A DNA stretch of 57,882 bases from Reticulitermes lucifugus (GCA_026260175.1 JAKCWW010000620.1:42500-100381), one strand, 5' to 3'. Positions 10,361 through 24,138 are shown, numbered from the stretch's first letter. The notes: generated by a model not told the origin, from the letters alone. Made by a program: numbers and translations.

Positions 10361-12979
10361 AGTGTCACTATATGAATTAAAATCGAGTAATTTAAATGTC
10401 AGCAGAGTCTAACACTTCTGAAGTCTTCGCTCTGTTGACTTCCTTCAATTTTAAATTTGTGAATAATTTCAAGAAAAGTAGAGAATATTCGAGTAGCCTA
10501 TTTTAAATGTGTCTTTCAAGTAAACGACACTCAATATATCTGAGAAACTCTTTACAGTCGATCACAGTCACACCGAGATATCATAAATGGGGGAATTTAC
10601 ATTTGATCGTCCTCGATTGTTATGTTTATATCGTTAAATGTTTCTTCGGCTTCAGCACGAACCCCACAGAAAATCCTGTCTTGACTTTAAAGGCCAGTAG
10701 CGGTGAGATATTTTCATAGATATATGTAGGTCTGCATGTAAAATATGTTATTATATTCTTTCTTTTTAACCAAAGTCGGAGTAGATGGACAAAATTTCGT
10801 AACAGTCCCACATAAAAATTATGGCGAAAACCCGTCCAGTGGAAGTCGCGGATAGGGAGATGGACGGGCATGACAAGGCTAATTGTTTCTTTTCGGACTT
10901 GCCTTACGACAGAGCCTAACTAGATTTACATTTCAATGTAGAAATGCTAGGTCGGCTCACATGTGAGTGAAATAAAGTTGTCATTGCTGGAGAGGCAAAG
11001 CAACACGCCGTCAGTTGAGGCTTGCCCTCTTGTGCTGTCGTTTGCTCTTTGCTCTCTTTCCATTTCTCAAATCCGGAACTCTTCCACAACATTGTCGCTG
11101 GCACAAGCAGACCGCCAGCTCCATCTGTAATATTAGTTTAATTGTAGCGCCAGACATCAAAGGCAACCTGAGACCAAAGTTTCCAGAGGTAATTATGGAG
11201 CCAGAAGGGAAGGCGTAGCTGAAACACGTTTGTCTGTAATGTGAATGTGAAAGAGAGAGAGAGAGAGAGAGAGTGCAGGCCTAGATGTCTTGTGTCAGCA
11301 AGAGAAGCTGCATTTATATGCTTTGGCGGAGTACGGCTGTAGGACTTAAGCATTTGAAATTCCATATACATCCAAATATAGATAGAAATGCATTTCTCAC
11401 ATCACAGTAAACATGCTGAATTTCTATTATCAAGACCAGTGGTTTTATGTTGTTCGTTGTGAGAATCGTGCTAAACACATTATTAGATGTGCGCGAAAAA
11501 TGCGCCACTTCCCGACTTACGCAATATTTATGTTCCCGAAGGTCCGGTGCAAGTCGGATTTTGCGCAACTTGGAACTGAGTGTGTGTATGATCAGTTACA
11601 CAGTTGTGTTTCAGGAGAATCTGTCATACTTAGGGAGTACGTAACTTAGGCTAGTTTACGTAGATATAACCAAAAATACCCATATCCGAAGTTGCTCATT
11701 TATGGAGATAATGACAGAGAAAATATGGTGTTGCCTTTCTGCGTACTGCACCTGTTTAACATGACGTGTTATCCACACACTGCGCAGGTCCGTCCTTGAG
11801 CCGATAGCCAAGCCAAGCCATACGGAGAAGAGAATGCTATGTATAGTACTTGGAATCCTAACGACTATTTTTGTGAAAATAGTGCGAGATTTTCTTACTT
11901 AATAAATGCTTTTATGTCACTCAGATTTAGTTACATGTTACGTACACTTTAAAACTTGTTCACCATTATCTCCTAACCGTTCAACTTCCTATATAGGCCT
12001 AGGTATTTTTGTTATATGGATGTAACTTAACATAAGGAACATTCTTCCCATGTATGGTAGATTCCTCCTGAAACAACCTCCATGTGTGTATAGAAGGGAG
12101 TCAAGCTGAAATCCCAACTCAAAGAATCTGGAACTTTATCTGCCGCAGCCATGGCCGTCCTGCCGCCTGTGTTATCGCCCAGTAGTAGGCTTTCGCCAAC
12201 TTCGTCTCATTGCGTTTTCTTTCCTGCAATAAAAAATACGGCGCGAGTTCCAAAATATTTCGTTGTCTTCAATTTTTAAAAACATGTTTAAGTCTGAAAT
12301 TGTGTAACTTGAAATTTCGCAAGTCGTGCAGGGTCTGTGGTAGACACTTACAGCTAGCACTGTGGGTTACAATGTGTCTAACATGGAAGCCAGTGCTAAG
12401 AGATTCTATTTCATCATATTGTGTTTGAGAGTTTTGCTGCTTTGTAACTCTGAAATATTCTGCTCGTAGACTGAAACATTCAGAAATGTAAGGGAGGAAG
12501 TATGCCCATGCACACTGAGGATCTCTCTGAATTGTGTCCTTAACGAAAGAGATTGATGGTATTAAAGAGGAGGAGATCGCTATGCCGTCACTTTGCGTGC
12601 ATGAATAGATGAGAAATGTACAAAAATGTTGGCCGGTAAACTTAAATAGAAAATATCCATGCGTAGGGATACGTGGATTTTGATGGAAGAATAATACTAA
12701 AATATATCTTAACGAAATGGAATGAAGGGGGTGGAGTTGATTGAAGCGGCTGAAATGTGGTCTAGTAGCACGTTACTCTGAACAGAGGAAATATTCGGAT
12801 TCCTTTAAAGGCCAGACGTTTTCAGAACAGTTAAACAAATATCATGTCTTCAAGGAAGGGACAGTTGGACTGTTCCATGACCTTAGGTAATGTACGAGGA
12901 AGTGTGATGTTATACAGTCTTGCCACACGCGATTTCTGAAGTCACTGTTTGACTTATATGGTATGGCACCCTAAGTAGT
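10361..12979. other. Unclassified AT-rich DNA with (GA)n at 11250-11273
   Basis: Many short overlapping frames occur on both strands (11015-11570), none with a recognisable domain. A (GA)12 microsatellite lies at 11250-11273. TAGGCCTA palindromes begin at 11994, and a partial one at 11277. Confidence 0.5.
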
Positions 12980-13035
12980 TCAGATAGCGTTGTTGGATGC
13001 TACGGGCTGGATGACAGGGAAATCTGTGTTGAATT
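12980..13035 (+). mobile_element. SINE type A head fragment
   Basis: CAGATAGCGTTGTTGG followed by GCTACGGGCTGGATGACAGG matches the tRNA-like head of the type A family (TAGCTCAGTCGG...GCTACGGGCTGGATGAC). No body follows, so it is a short remnant. Confidence 0.5.
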
Positions 13036-15170
13036 TCCTGAAAGAGTATGTCACAATTTGAAACACAGTTTGTTTATTATTTATTTATTTATTATTTATT
13101 TTGAGAAACATATGTACTTACGTTTAGTTTATGTTTATGCTCAAGCATTTTCCCATTTTCGATTCATTAGTTTGACGTGTTATTATTAGCTAATATTAAC
13201 ATAATCTCAGGCCAATGTACGAATAATCACTGTGTTAAAGAATTACATTTGAGTTATTTTTAGAATATAGTATATACCTTAGGTTGTCCTAAGTGTCGTT
13301 GAAATCTCTCTCAATGTGCATGATCTATACACAAAAATAAATAAGTTCCTGTCGTGGAATATGATTAAATAATTTGAATAACATTCCTTATGCTATATCT
13401 TTTTTGACTGAATACAATTCTGATTTAATCCCATAAAGAGCAGTGATAATCCTTGCCACCAACTTTAACATTACAAATCTTCCCGTTTTATTCACAGTAT
13501 GTGTTTGAATGTTTCTCATGCTTTCTCAAAATAAACACCGATTGTTTATCTATGCATGTTTACCCGTTTGGTCTTTATAAGGGAGGCACCGTGTGTTTAC
13601 TGTGAGGTAGGAACCGAATTTATTTTTAAATATTATGCAAATAAGCTTCATGCTTCACGATGTTAAAGTACTTGTCATAAAATGACAACTGGAACATTAT
13701 TTATAGACCTCCAGTTCTTGTTAGTATTCTACGTAACACAGTCTTCAGATTCAGTAGAGCGAATTATATCCCCTTCCTTTGTGAATAAGGGTCAATTTCA
13801 TGAGTGTCGGTTGCGGCTGGTAGAGGAAACGAGGGGGTATTTAGCCTTCGCATTGCGGGGTATTCTACACATCCCTTCCTGCTTCCTTGCTAGTAGTATT
13901 GATGCCCATGCATTGTTAATGATGGTAAACACTGGGCAATGGTTTGGAAGTTATAAATGGCTCTGATATTACTGCTTGTACACTTCCTGTGTTTGGACGG
14001 CTGTGCGAGTGTTTTCTTTCGTCTGCCCTTGGCGGAAGTCTACCATTACAACGAATATAATTATCTGTGCACAAGGCGCATTAAAGAGTTCTTTACAAAG
14101 TTTAAATACGAAATACCTCATAAGAATATGATCTTGGGACTCTTAGCTGTTCAATGTACAACGGTAATTAAATGGGCCACACTTTAACACTCCCACAGTT
14201 TGGAATTGTTTGAAATTTGAGGTTCTCATGGCTATGACCATGAAGACAATAGTTTTTTGTGATGCCATGTATTCTCGTAGGTAGGCCTATATACCCTGAC
14301 GTTGGAAGGAGCTGCTATTTCCCTTGTAACGTCTGTGCACATGTTCGAGGCTACAGCTCGGGACTCAGCTTTGCGGCTCCATACGCTGGGGAAATGTAAG
14401 GGAATATAGCAGGATACGCAGAAGGAACACTTCTTATGGCTGCTGAGAGAACGAGTGGACTTGGCGTGGTTACAGTACTGTTAACTCTTCAGTAAATATA
14501 TCTACTGTTGCCAGTAGCGTAACGCACCACTTGTCACAGGAGGCGTGTTTTGAAATTATTTCCGGAGAGGCACAGCTCATTCCCGAAATGTATACATCTC
14601 ACATCTCAGAAGTTAGGATCCTTCACTCCGTGTTTTGCCCACTCATCGTGCCTATTAGTTTCCTACGAGTCTCGGAACAAGCGCTGATCATTTTCCCAAC
14701 TAAGATTAAACAATTTTAGCCACATTAATTTCTCAAAGACAAAAAAGTCAGGAACTTTACCTACTACCTAACAATTACGGTTCACTGGATCCCGTTTGTT
14801 TAATTGTCTCGAAAACTGCAAGAATCTTTGTGAAATTGTAGGCCTAAGCTGTGTCTGTGACATTCACGGAGTCAACTTTGAACTACAAAAGTCACATTTC
14901 CTTTCTTGGGTTGTTTCCGTAAAGTCCTGTATATACGTGTTCTTCAAGCGGTGTAAGGCACCAGCTGACGGGACTCTGCGCTGCATGTACGGTGTGCAGC
15001 CTGTACATAATGATCCTGTCCTGTTTTCTGAGGACAGACATTACAGATCTACCTTGACAGATAGCTTGCTGTTCCGCATTATAACTGAAAGGTTTGTGTT
15101 GTAACGACCATGTTTTTGTGGAATCCACTGCTAGAGTTTTATTGATAAATACATCTATATTTATATGATA
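13036..15170. other. Unclassified AT-rich DNA
   Basis: No gene recognised. At 13571-13620 lies one copy of a ~45-bp motif containing CTGTGAGGTAGGAACCGAAT, shared with 22181-22228 and 44311-44360. TAGGCCTA palindromes occur at 14282 and 14839. Confidence 0.5.
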
Positions 15171-15445
15171 GTCGGTGTAGCTGGTAAGCTACGGGTTGTA
15201 CAACCGAGAAATTGTGTTCGATGCCCAGCGGAGGCAAGAGATTAATTTATTCTCCAAACGTCCACACCCTTCCTGGAGTCCGTACATGCTCCTATTCAAA
15301 GTTAACGGAGGGTCTTAACCTGGAGTTAAAGGAACCGGGGTGACAAACTAACCATTAACCACCATTTACTGCTAAGGTTTAGAATGAGTGGAGCTATACA
15401 TCCACTCCTCTATATGTCTTTGTGGCGTGTAGAGGGAAAACTTAC
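15171..15445 (+). mobile_element. SINE type A, near full length, diverged
   Basis: The head TCGGTGTAGCTGGTAAGCTACGG and a box B-like GTGTTCGATGCC (about 15214-15225) are followed by body landmarks of the family: TTAAAGGAACCGGGGTGACAA, ACCATTTACTGC and TGAGTGGAGC, ending near GTCTTTGTGGCGTGTAGAGGG. Divergence from the copy at 5590-5878 is high, and no clean target duplication was found, so it is an old insertion. Confidence 0.7.
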
Positions 15446-18266
15446 GTTACGTGTATGTTTATATTATTTCATTACAAGACAATAAAAGTATAGACTTTAT
15501 GGATAACTGTACAGCTTGTTACTCCAGTAATCAGTGCTGAACTGGTATTTATGCTAAGTGATGCTATCAGTTATAAACTAATTGACTTCGTGTGTCAGAT
15601 TACAAAAGAAGTATGTTTGCATGTTTACTTTATGCACCTAGGTCTGTATATAGGCATTTGTACATATGTACGTGTATGTTTGCTATGTACGTGACAAAAT
15701 GCTACTTATTATTATTATTAGTAGTAGTAGTATTATTATTATCATCATCATCATCATCATCATCATCGTCATTTCAATTCATTTAGCGATGATTTATATT
15801 GCTAAGATGTTTAGAGCTCGTAATGTTAGGGTAATTTGTGAATATTGGATTACAAAAGATGTGGAAGAAAACTGTGGTGACTTAATACAAAGTAGCCTAT
15901 TATGCACTTATTTGTTTGGAGGGATTGTGGAAAATTGTGGCAAATTTAGCCTATCACTTCTCAGGACCGAAGATTGAAACTGACCTCGGGAGTACATATG
16001 CAAACTAGACGACTGTGACCTTTAGTCAAGGGCTTATCAAGTATGTTTTTCTCATCTTACTAGTTGTTTCTTATTTACTTAATTTGGCAAGCCTCCTCTA
16101 GCCTCGTGGGATTCAGAATTAATTTCAGAAAGTAAATTTTTTAATATAAATTTTATTGGATTTCCTGAACATGTTAAGGCTTTTACACGAGATAACGTGG
16201 CATTTGTAGGACCGGATTAGTGTTCAAATCCTCTGTACATTGTTTGATCGGTTCAAAAATAAATTGTTACAGTGGAAATAATTTTTCATAAGCTTGTCAA
16301 GTTTCGCTCAGGTCAATGCAATTGTCTTGCTGTAAGAACTATTTTCCGTGTATCTTTAACTGTTGTAAGCTTGATTGCTGTGCATTGCGGCCGACCTGTG
16401 TCGATCTTGATGTCCATCTCCGTCTGGCTTCCTAAAAAAATAGCGACGTGAAGCGAGACATGCGTTTCTACCAGTCTGGCACCTCTTATCGCGAATAATA
16501 GTAGAGAAGCGCCAAGCTTGTCACACATGCAGCGCATAAGGGCCCTTATTTTGCCATTAGAGACCAAAGAGAGCTTTCATATTTTAGGGAAACCGTCATC
16601 CGAATTCTGCGCTCACTCTAGTCCCGTCAGGATCTACTGAACTTTGGTTATTAATTTAACCATGTGCTCATCAGCGCTGAGTTCATCGGGTGCTGGTTCT
16701 GCGCTTTCCTTAGTCTGGTCAGTTATGTTGTGGCCTGTGGGTAGGGGGTGTTACTGCTGCTACTGCCAGGTACGTCCTCCGTGACGTGGCAAATTTGAGT
16801 GCAATGCTGCGGCCACTGCGGACCTGGGGGCCATGAGCTCTTCCCTCTGTTACCGCTTCTTGACGCAGGAAATCCATCGGTCTGACGGTTTTCTGCGTCT
16901 CGCCGTTACAACTTCCCGGAAGCCTGGCGTCGTTGTCCTTTTCCGGACACTCGAGGTCGGGTTGCGTACTTTGTCATCACACACACTTTGAGAGCAACTT
17001 ACTGTGTACGCAGATGATACACAAGCTTGAAAATCAAATACGGTGCAAGGCAATTCTGGCACCTTTAAGCTTCACTTTGTATGGCGACATTACAGCTGCT
17101 CGTGAGACTGAAGACTGTCAGTGACTTGTGGAAGCTTCCTAGAGTGACAGAGAGCTGGAGCAAGGAAACTGGAGGAAGAGGATTTCTTATCTAAGGTACT
17201 TGACATTGGAAACATTAAAGCCCAAGTCCTGGAGGCAAATGGTGGTGTCCCTTGTTTAGGTTTTCGTTGACGAGTGTCGGATGGTGACATTAATAAACAC
17301 AGCCCTTCGGAAGAGAAAGAGGAGTGACGGAGATTGTTATTCATTAGGTAGGAGAGCATGGCTCTATTATCGGCTACAGCAGTTGTCCAGACTACCGTGG
17401 TCCGCATTCAATACTGATTGCAGAGGGGGTTGTTTTCTTTCCTTTAGAAGGAAGTAAGTTCACGTGTGAAGGTCCTTACGATGCAGATGGACCATTAAAA
17501 TTACATGAATTTTTCTTATGGTGCCTGTTAATCGAGAGTAGAAACATCTCAACTGAATTTCAGTCAACCAGACCGTCTCGGCGTCTAGCCCTTATTTGGA
17601 ATTTTGAAAATACTTTGTTTCTGTGTCTGACCATCATAGCCATAGTCAACATAAGGCGTTTCCTCTGACGAAAGAACGGATATTTATTTGTCAGACGTCA
17701 TAGCTGTAGTCGTCTGTACCCTTTTACACATTGTACACTTCAAACAGAATGTAAAATTTACACTTAGATAAGAGTAGGTACTGTCAATTTAGGCGTTTAC
17801 AGAAGATTATGCCTTATCTTAATTAGCTTATGCTGTAACTATAGCTTAGTCACTTGAGAGGTCTTAAGCTACGCCGCCACCAATTTGTAAGTCTTGTATA
17901 CTTGTATTTCCTTTGTCTCCTCTTACGTTTCGGAAGTCTGCATTTAAGAACTGGTATGAAATTTCAGTTGCATGATACAAGGCCGGTTACCGAGAAGTGA
18001 TCTTCGCTCCGGTCTGTGAGATTATGAAATGTTTAATCGAAAGTTGAAGGCTGTAGTAAAATGCATTAGCTGTGCCGGTTTCGACGTAGTACCTATCTAA
18101 TTATTTTCAAACTGTGTGAAGTATGATTGTTTTCATTGCGTTGTACAGATACAGGCTTATTTTACACGCTAAAGGGAAACCTCTCTTCCGAACTTCCACC
18201 AAACACACTACAAATACAACTGGCAACTTTAAGTTAATAATCTATAAAATGTCCCACAGTGAAATG
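15446..18266. other. Unclassified DNA; compound microsatellite and a GC-richer block
   Basis: A compound microsatellite sits at 15707-15772. The segment 16590-17420 appears visibly richer in G+C than its surroundings, with frames of 60-105 codons on both strands, but I recognise no domain, no start context and no splice pattern. It might be an exon cluster, a CpG-rich piece or an old transposon 5' region; none can be supported. Confidence 0.4.
15707..15772. repeat. Compound (ATT)n-(GTA)n-(ATT)n-(ATC)n microsatellite
   Basis: Blocks of TTA, GTA, TTA and ATC triplets follow each other without interruption. The associated 64- and 103-codon frames are compositional artefacts. Confidence 0.95.
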
Positions 18267-18800
18267 TATTCAGTTTTAGGCGCTTTCGCAAAATTGCGAA
18301 AAGCGACTATCAGCTTCGTCATGTCTGTCTGTCCGCATGGAACAACTCAGCTCCCACTGGATGGATTTTTATGAAACCTGATAGAGTATTTTTCGAAAAT
18401 CTGTCGAGAAAGTTCAAGATTCGTTGAAATCTGACAAGAGTAATTGGTAGTTTGCATGAAGACCTATGTACATTTATGACAATATCTTGCTGAATCCTTT
18501 TTGGGATGAGACACATTTCAGACAAATGATGTAGAGAAAATTAAAACACACATTTAAGTTCAATAACCTTCTTCCGAAATTTGTGCAGTTATGAGATAAT
18601 GTGGAAAAATATGGTAGAGCCAGACAGGCCACAGATGACAATATAATACGGCGCATGTGCTTTGCATGCTGCATAACTAACAGTACAGACACACACACAC
18701 TCAGAATATGTAACTTTATTGCTTGTTTCACAACAACAATGGTTAGGCAAACGCTCGTTAACATTATGTTATACGTACATAGCCTGTCTGGTTTACCTTT
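18267..18800 (+). repeat. Unclassified ~540-bp interspersed repeat, copy 1
   Basis: This segment aligns along its whole length, in the same orientation, with 49298-49850. Shared blocks in order are TTAGGCGC near the start, TCTGTCCGCATGGAA, GGATGGATTTT, TTTTTCGAAAATCT, TTTATGACAAT, TTTAAGTTCAATAA, CCAGACAGGCCACAGA, GACAATATAAT, CAACAATGGTTA and GTTATACGTACAT. The order and spacing are conserved with small indels. Neither copy has an open frame through it, and no terminal repeats are evident. It is therefore a dispersed, apparently non-coding repeat of unknown class, possibly a fragment of a larger element. Confidence 0.8.
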
Positions 18801-21800
18801 GGTTCCTCATCCTTCCTAAAGCCGTCTGTTTCGCAAGCTTAATACCAGCCATAATCCACGTCTTGACATACTCATCAGGGTTGAATTTAGGAAGAGGAAG
18901 TGCAAGTAATTTGATGAACAACAAATCTAACAAACGATCAGTTTGAACTGCAGAACAATGAGGTGACACGTGTAAATTCAGTGCACTGAATCTTATTTCA
19001 TAATTGGCCATTCATACTGGAATTTTTCTGACATCTAACAGTGTTTTTGGCAGGGATGAAATCACTTTTGAATATCAGGTTATCTACTGGTGTGTATTTT
19101 ATTGTACAGGTTGTGGGCTGTTTATCATGAAAGCGTTGAGGTGGAAGTGTATGACAGCTCTACGGCCGAGGGGGGAGAATATACTCCGTACTGGTCCCCT
19201 TTCTTCGGTCCCAGTTGCCCCATCACCTCGCGAATGTCAGCTGTTTAACAAAAACGTGACCGCCATCTGGACAGCGGTGTCACAGCCCGACACACTGTGC
19301 CAATGTTGCCCCTGTCTAATACTGATATAAATACTTTGGGACAAATAAACAAAAGTATTTATATCAGACAGTTGGGAAACGCAAATATGGTCCAACAGGT
19401 CCACTGCGTTTGCTAACTTCTGTTTATTTATCTCGAATAATGTTAAACTCCCAAGGTAAAAAAAGATACATTGAGAATGAAACATGTAGCTTATTCTTCT
19501 GTACACATTTTGTTCCAAACTTTGTACCTCTGACAAATATCTGGCCACTTAGGTTCTACATGTGCGCTGAAACATATGCACATCTTCATTTAAAGTCTTC
19601 CTTGTGTTTGACCGATTTGCTCAGAATTACAAATTTTCTTTAAACTTCAATAAATCCCGTTAGTATCAAATTGAACAACTCCGTTCAGCTTTTCCCACTT
19701 TGCTACATGCCAATAACCAGGCATGCCGAAACATTATGCGCATTTTTGCGTCAAACTAGTCGAAAACGTGTGCAAAAGCGACTAAATTCACGGGGCCCAG
19801 TCCTTCTTAAGAAGCTAGTAAACAGACAAACTTTAATTCACCCTAAAGCTTTATTTAGACTTTATTTAAGGCGCTATGTGAACTGTTGAAAGACAGGCGG
19901 GGAATTGAATGTCTTGGTTGACAGTCCAGCACTTTTGCTTCATACTCGTAAGATTTAGTAATGTGTTCTAACGGTGGTTAGGCCGTTTCAGCAAGGATAG
20001 TTTTTGTTTCCGTCTGTCATTCTAGGCAAATTATTTGATAGGTTATGTAACTGACACTGTCCAGGACGATGCCTTCCACAGTCCTCAGCATTTGTTGTTT
20101 TATTCGCCGCTTTATAATGTTTACTGTACATAAAAGCCGTTAAATGAAACAAAATTGACGTATTTTGGGGAGATGAGGTGCTAGAAATATGAAAGTGGTA
20201 ATGAAATTGTGGTGGAAGCACCTGTAGTGATCCAGTTGGTTTCTTCGCCTTGCGTAACGTACATGCTCCGAATGCATTTCACAAGAATTAGTGCAGCTTT
20301 AACTCGCTTTGTCCATCTTTGACAGGCACAAAACATAATTTTACTCAGCACTTAGACGTTATGTTTTCATAAAAATCATACGTAAGAGTTCAGTTCATAC
20401 ATCTCAAAAACTCACCTCCTCTAAATTATAAATACAAGCACTTCAATTCTATTTAAAGAAATATTCTATATTTACAAGTAGTAGGTCCTGCATATTACTT
20501 ACTTCCACGCTTTAAAGGACTAATTTCTTTACACTAACAAAACGTAGGCTTTGAAATACGAGAGGTGATCTCTCTCTTCCCCCAAGGGAGAAGACACAAG
20601 TGTTAGTTAATGCAGACAGCGAGCGTTTCATCTCCCGTTTTCCATTTGTAATCATCAAAACATTACTCACTGTCGTCATAACGCTGGCAGCAACATGTGG
20701 AACCTTACTTCATAGAAACCTCACAGATGCACATCTCCTTCAACTCCTGCCTGGACCTGTTTCAGGAAAGTACAGATTTAGGTGTACGGTGGATTTGAAG
20801 GGCTAATGTAGTATTTGTGACAGGAGCAAGAACAGACTGAAGGCAAGGAAAATGTAATTTTCTGCTGTCTGAAGAAATGATATTTGGTACTGAGATAGAC
20901 CATACGACTACCCACACATTGTACGTGTAGTGTTTCTTTTAAGTCAACAATGACAAACCTGCCGACGGTGCAAATTCTTGAGGTATCCAACAAATTTGGT
21001 GTACACAAAAACTGTATTTAAACAATAAGTTCTAACGAAAAGAACGTGAACTCTAATACGAATATACTGAACACAACAACAATATAGCAATAATAATAAT
21101 AACAATAATAATAATGAGTATTTTTAACTTAAAGGAATTAGAACAATTGGATATTGCTTGCGACTCGTGTACGTTGCGATCCAATGAGCATCAATGAACG
21201 TGTCACATGATTCAACTTCATTCACCCCTGATTTAATGCAACGAAATTACTCTTTCCTCTTTTGCGTCGTAAAACAACATAACCAGCGCAACTGAATAAT
21301 ATTTACGTGCTATCGGTAAACTGCCTAAGCTATCGGCTATGCAAACTTTATTTCCACTCCATTTCCCACAGTCCACACTATCAATTCCTGTTTCGAATAA
21401 TGGAAGTAGGAAATTGTGTACAATTTTGCTCTATTCTTTCCCTCGTGAATCATGTATATCTATAGCAGCACCTCTCGTGGGATTTGGAAAGTATAGTGAC
21501 TGTAATTTAGGGATTGTAGACCGACCCAGGGGTATAAATTCTTTACCCTTGCTCGTATCACACCCTCAACCCCAACACCAAACTCTCCCTTCTTATGCGT
21601 AGATCAATAAACTAGAAAGTTGTTTCTGAGGAGAGCATGTTCCTAAAGCTTTTATGGAAATAGGGTTGGATAGAGAACCCTGGATGGTCTCCCTGACTGA
21701 TATCTCATCAAATATCTGATGCCGATCAGATTTATAACTTTGAAGTCTTTAAATCTCAGAGAATAATGCATGTACCACCTGCTATAATAGGCTAAACTTG

Positions 21801-22180
21801 GAGGCTGTGGGGGAATAGAATGAGGAGAAACTAGAAAAAATATTGGAGAGCAGAGGAAATATGGTAATGATAGGGAAATAAGAGTAGTGCCGTTGCAGTT
21901 GCACGAATATTAAAATGAGAGGATAGGACCGGCCCAAATAGATAGGCCTGAGTACTTAAAGAAGTTGTATTCCACATAAATCTGGTATTACAGGGGCAGG
22001 GATTTATGGAAATAATGAGCCACAGCTCAATAAATACATAAATAAATGTGTATGTAGACATATGTCTAAATACACAAATAATCCTGCTAAAATATTGCAA
22101 ATCTGCACAGTATGTTGATGTGTTTCGTATGATTATCACAGAAAACAGCGACTAGTTCCAAAGAGCACTAATCGACTGTT
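18801..22180. other. Unclassified AT-rich DNA with a nested hairpin at 19322-19418
   Basis: No gene recognised. A perfect 15-bp inverted repeat (19322-19336 with 19353-19367) is followed by a second hairpin (19371-19383 with 19405-19417). Short TAA/CAA simple sequence lies at 21075-21117. Confidence 0.5.
19322..19417. repeat. Two adjacent hairpins (inverted repeats)
   Basis: CTGATATAAATACTT pairs perfectly with AAGTATTTATATCAG across a 16-base loop. Immediately after, GTTGGGAAACGCA pairs with TGCGTTTGCTAAC with two mismatches across a 21-base loop. AAATAAACAAAAG before and CTTCTGTTTATTT after the second hairpin also pair, so an alternative larger fold is possible. It could be a miniature inverted-repeat remnant; its function is unknown. 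Confidence 0.75.
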
Positions 22181-22228
22181 TTTATAAAGACGATGGAGTT
22201 TGTTCTCTGTGAGGTAGGAAGTAAATTG
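22181..22228 (+). repeat. ~45-bp motif, copy 2 of 3
   Basis: TTTATAA...GTTTGTTCTCTGTGAGGTAGGAA. It shares a core with 13571-13620 and 44311-44360. Confidence 0.55.
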
Positions 22229-22257
22229 TTACGTATTGACTTAGCCAGATAAACATT

Positions 22258-22475
22258 TACTGGCTCAGGCAGTTAGTCCCCTGCTTCACACGGCGGAGTC
22301 TTGAATTTGATCATGGATAGATCCGTGTGAGTTTTGTGGTGGACAAAACGTCTGTGGGAATAGCATTTCTCCGAGAACTTCAGTTTTACCCTGTCGGTAT
22401 CATTCTATAAATGCTCTGCAATTCTCTTCATCTTAGCATCACTTTTATCAGAAGAACAAGAAGGTGACGCCTGGG
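22258..22475 (+). mobile_element. SINE, type B, copy 3
   Basis: This is the best preserved type B copy. The head TGGCTCAGGCAGTTAGTCCCC is box A-like, and TGAATTTGATCATGG is a worn box B. The body has GTGTGAGTTTTGTGGTGGAC, TTTCTCCGAGAACTTC, GTTTTACCCTGTCGGTATC and a CATTCTATAAATGCTC end. Comparison with 3648-3870 and 3955-4165 defines the family. No coding content. A 61-codon minus-strand frame overlapping its 3' part is an artefact. Confidence 0.7.
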
Positions 22476-24138
22476 AACCTTCAAACAAAGCAGTGATATG
22501 TCGGACATCGGACAGCAGTGGACAGAAAAGTACTTCTACGTTGTTCTTAACGTTAGGGTTCAAAGGGTTGTGATTATAACCAGATAACATTCAAGGCCAT
22601 TATATTTCGCTATATGCGTTTTGTGTGCGTGTGGGTAAAATTGCGTCAGCGCCATTCAGAATTTACGATCAGAAGTTATAAAATTTTCTAGCATTAGCTG
22701 TTTCGACGTGCTGAATAGCAGAACAATACTAGTGGAATGCGACCTGTCATCTATTGAAGCAGTAAGTTTGACAAGTGTACCATAATGTCTTACTGCCCTT
22801 TGTAACATCAGATCGACTGCCTTGTCACTTCTGTACAGTGCCATATGTTGCATATGTCAGGACAGCAGTATAGAGAGTGTCGCCAGGCAGACATCTGCTG
22901 AGAAAAGGTGGGTGGTGTCGGGGGCGACACGAATACACTGGCGTGCTGACAGTGTGCTGGGACGGTCAGGAAATAAGTTTACATGACTTATCATTTCGTA
23001 ACTAAAGAAACTTTGAGACAACTTGCATACAGCATGGATAGGCGGCGAGGTGTGGCTATTTAGGTACAGCCCTGAAGCAGAATCTTGGTGGTCACAGTAT
23101 TTAAAAGCCATAGTGAGAAGGAAACATATGTGAAACGATGGCTGATAACACAGGATACTGACGTCTACGAACAGGGCTTAGATAAGTTCATTCCACTATA
23201 TTATAGACGTCTCAATTAAGGCGGGAACTATGTGGAAAATTGATGGGATAGCAGCATTTAAATATAAACCGTTTTTATTAGATTTGCGAATAAAGAACCC
23301 AAAATATGTGAATTATAAACCTATTTTCGGACTGACCCTCAACTTGTGACATAATAAAATGCACCATGTCAACAGGAGAGCTGCCTTATAACTGTTAATA
23401 GAAAATGTAGTTTTTGATCAATGATTGGTTAAATGTGTTCTGCAAGTAAGACCAAATCACTGGACCTGCTGAGTTGAGAAGGGGCATAACGTTCCTTAAA
23501 AATTATATCTCGAAATATTTAAAAATCGGAGAGTTTATTATTATCATTATTATTACTTTTTAGCCCGAATTTTATATTTTATAATATAATTCCCCAGAAT
23601 ATACGCTGCGTCTATAATGCAGACATTAATCTCTTGGCGCTGTGTAGGAACAAATTGCTGTTTAGGCCTGGTATGAGAAATGTGTGAGACCCAGGTATAT
23701 GAGTTGTGGGTGAAATTCTGAATTGTTTTAACTGTAAAGTAAGTGGTATGTGTAGTAACCTCTAGAGAAAAAAGAAGCACCAAAAAGTGACTTAACATCG
23801 GGGCTGAGGTTGACTTCAGAACAGTGCGGGGCGATGTGTATTTGACAAGCGCATGTGTGCTTCTGAGGTGAGTTAATAAGGAAAGTTAATATAGGCTACG
23901 TCGTGCAGTCGAAGTTTGTTAGTTACCTTAACCGCATCATTGTATTAAAGCAGTATTGTGTACTCAGAATGTAGAGGAATATTTCCGAAACTCTTGTCGG
24001 TGTGGTATGCATTTACTGTCACTCGATCAACCTAAAGTTCATTTACGTGTTGCAAAAATGTGCCTCGATATTAGCATAAATTTCTATCTCGGTCAATTTT
24101 TGTAATAACGTTATCTTAATCGCGAGATTCGGGGTTCT

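Noticed and set aside
17001..17025. VYADDTQ, resembling the reverse transcriptase catalytic motif
   Set aside because: The surrounding frame lacks the preceding PQGS..GP.LF block and any other RT motif, and stops lie on both sides. Most likely chance.
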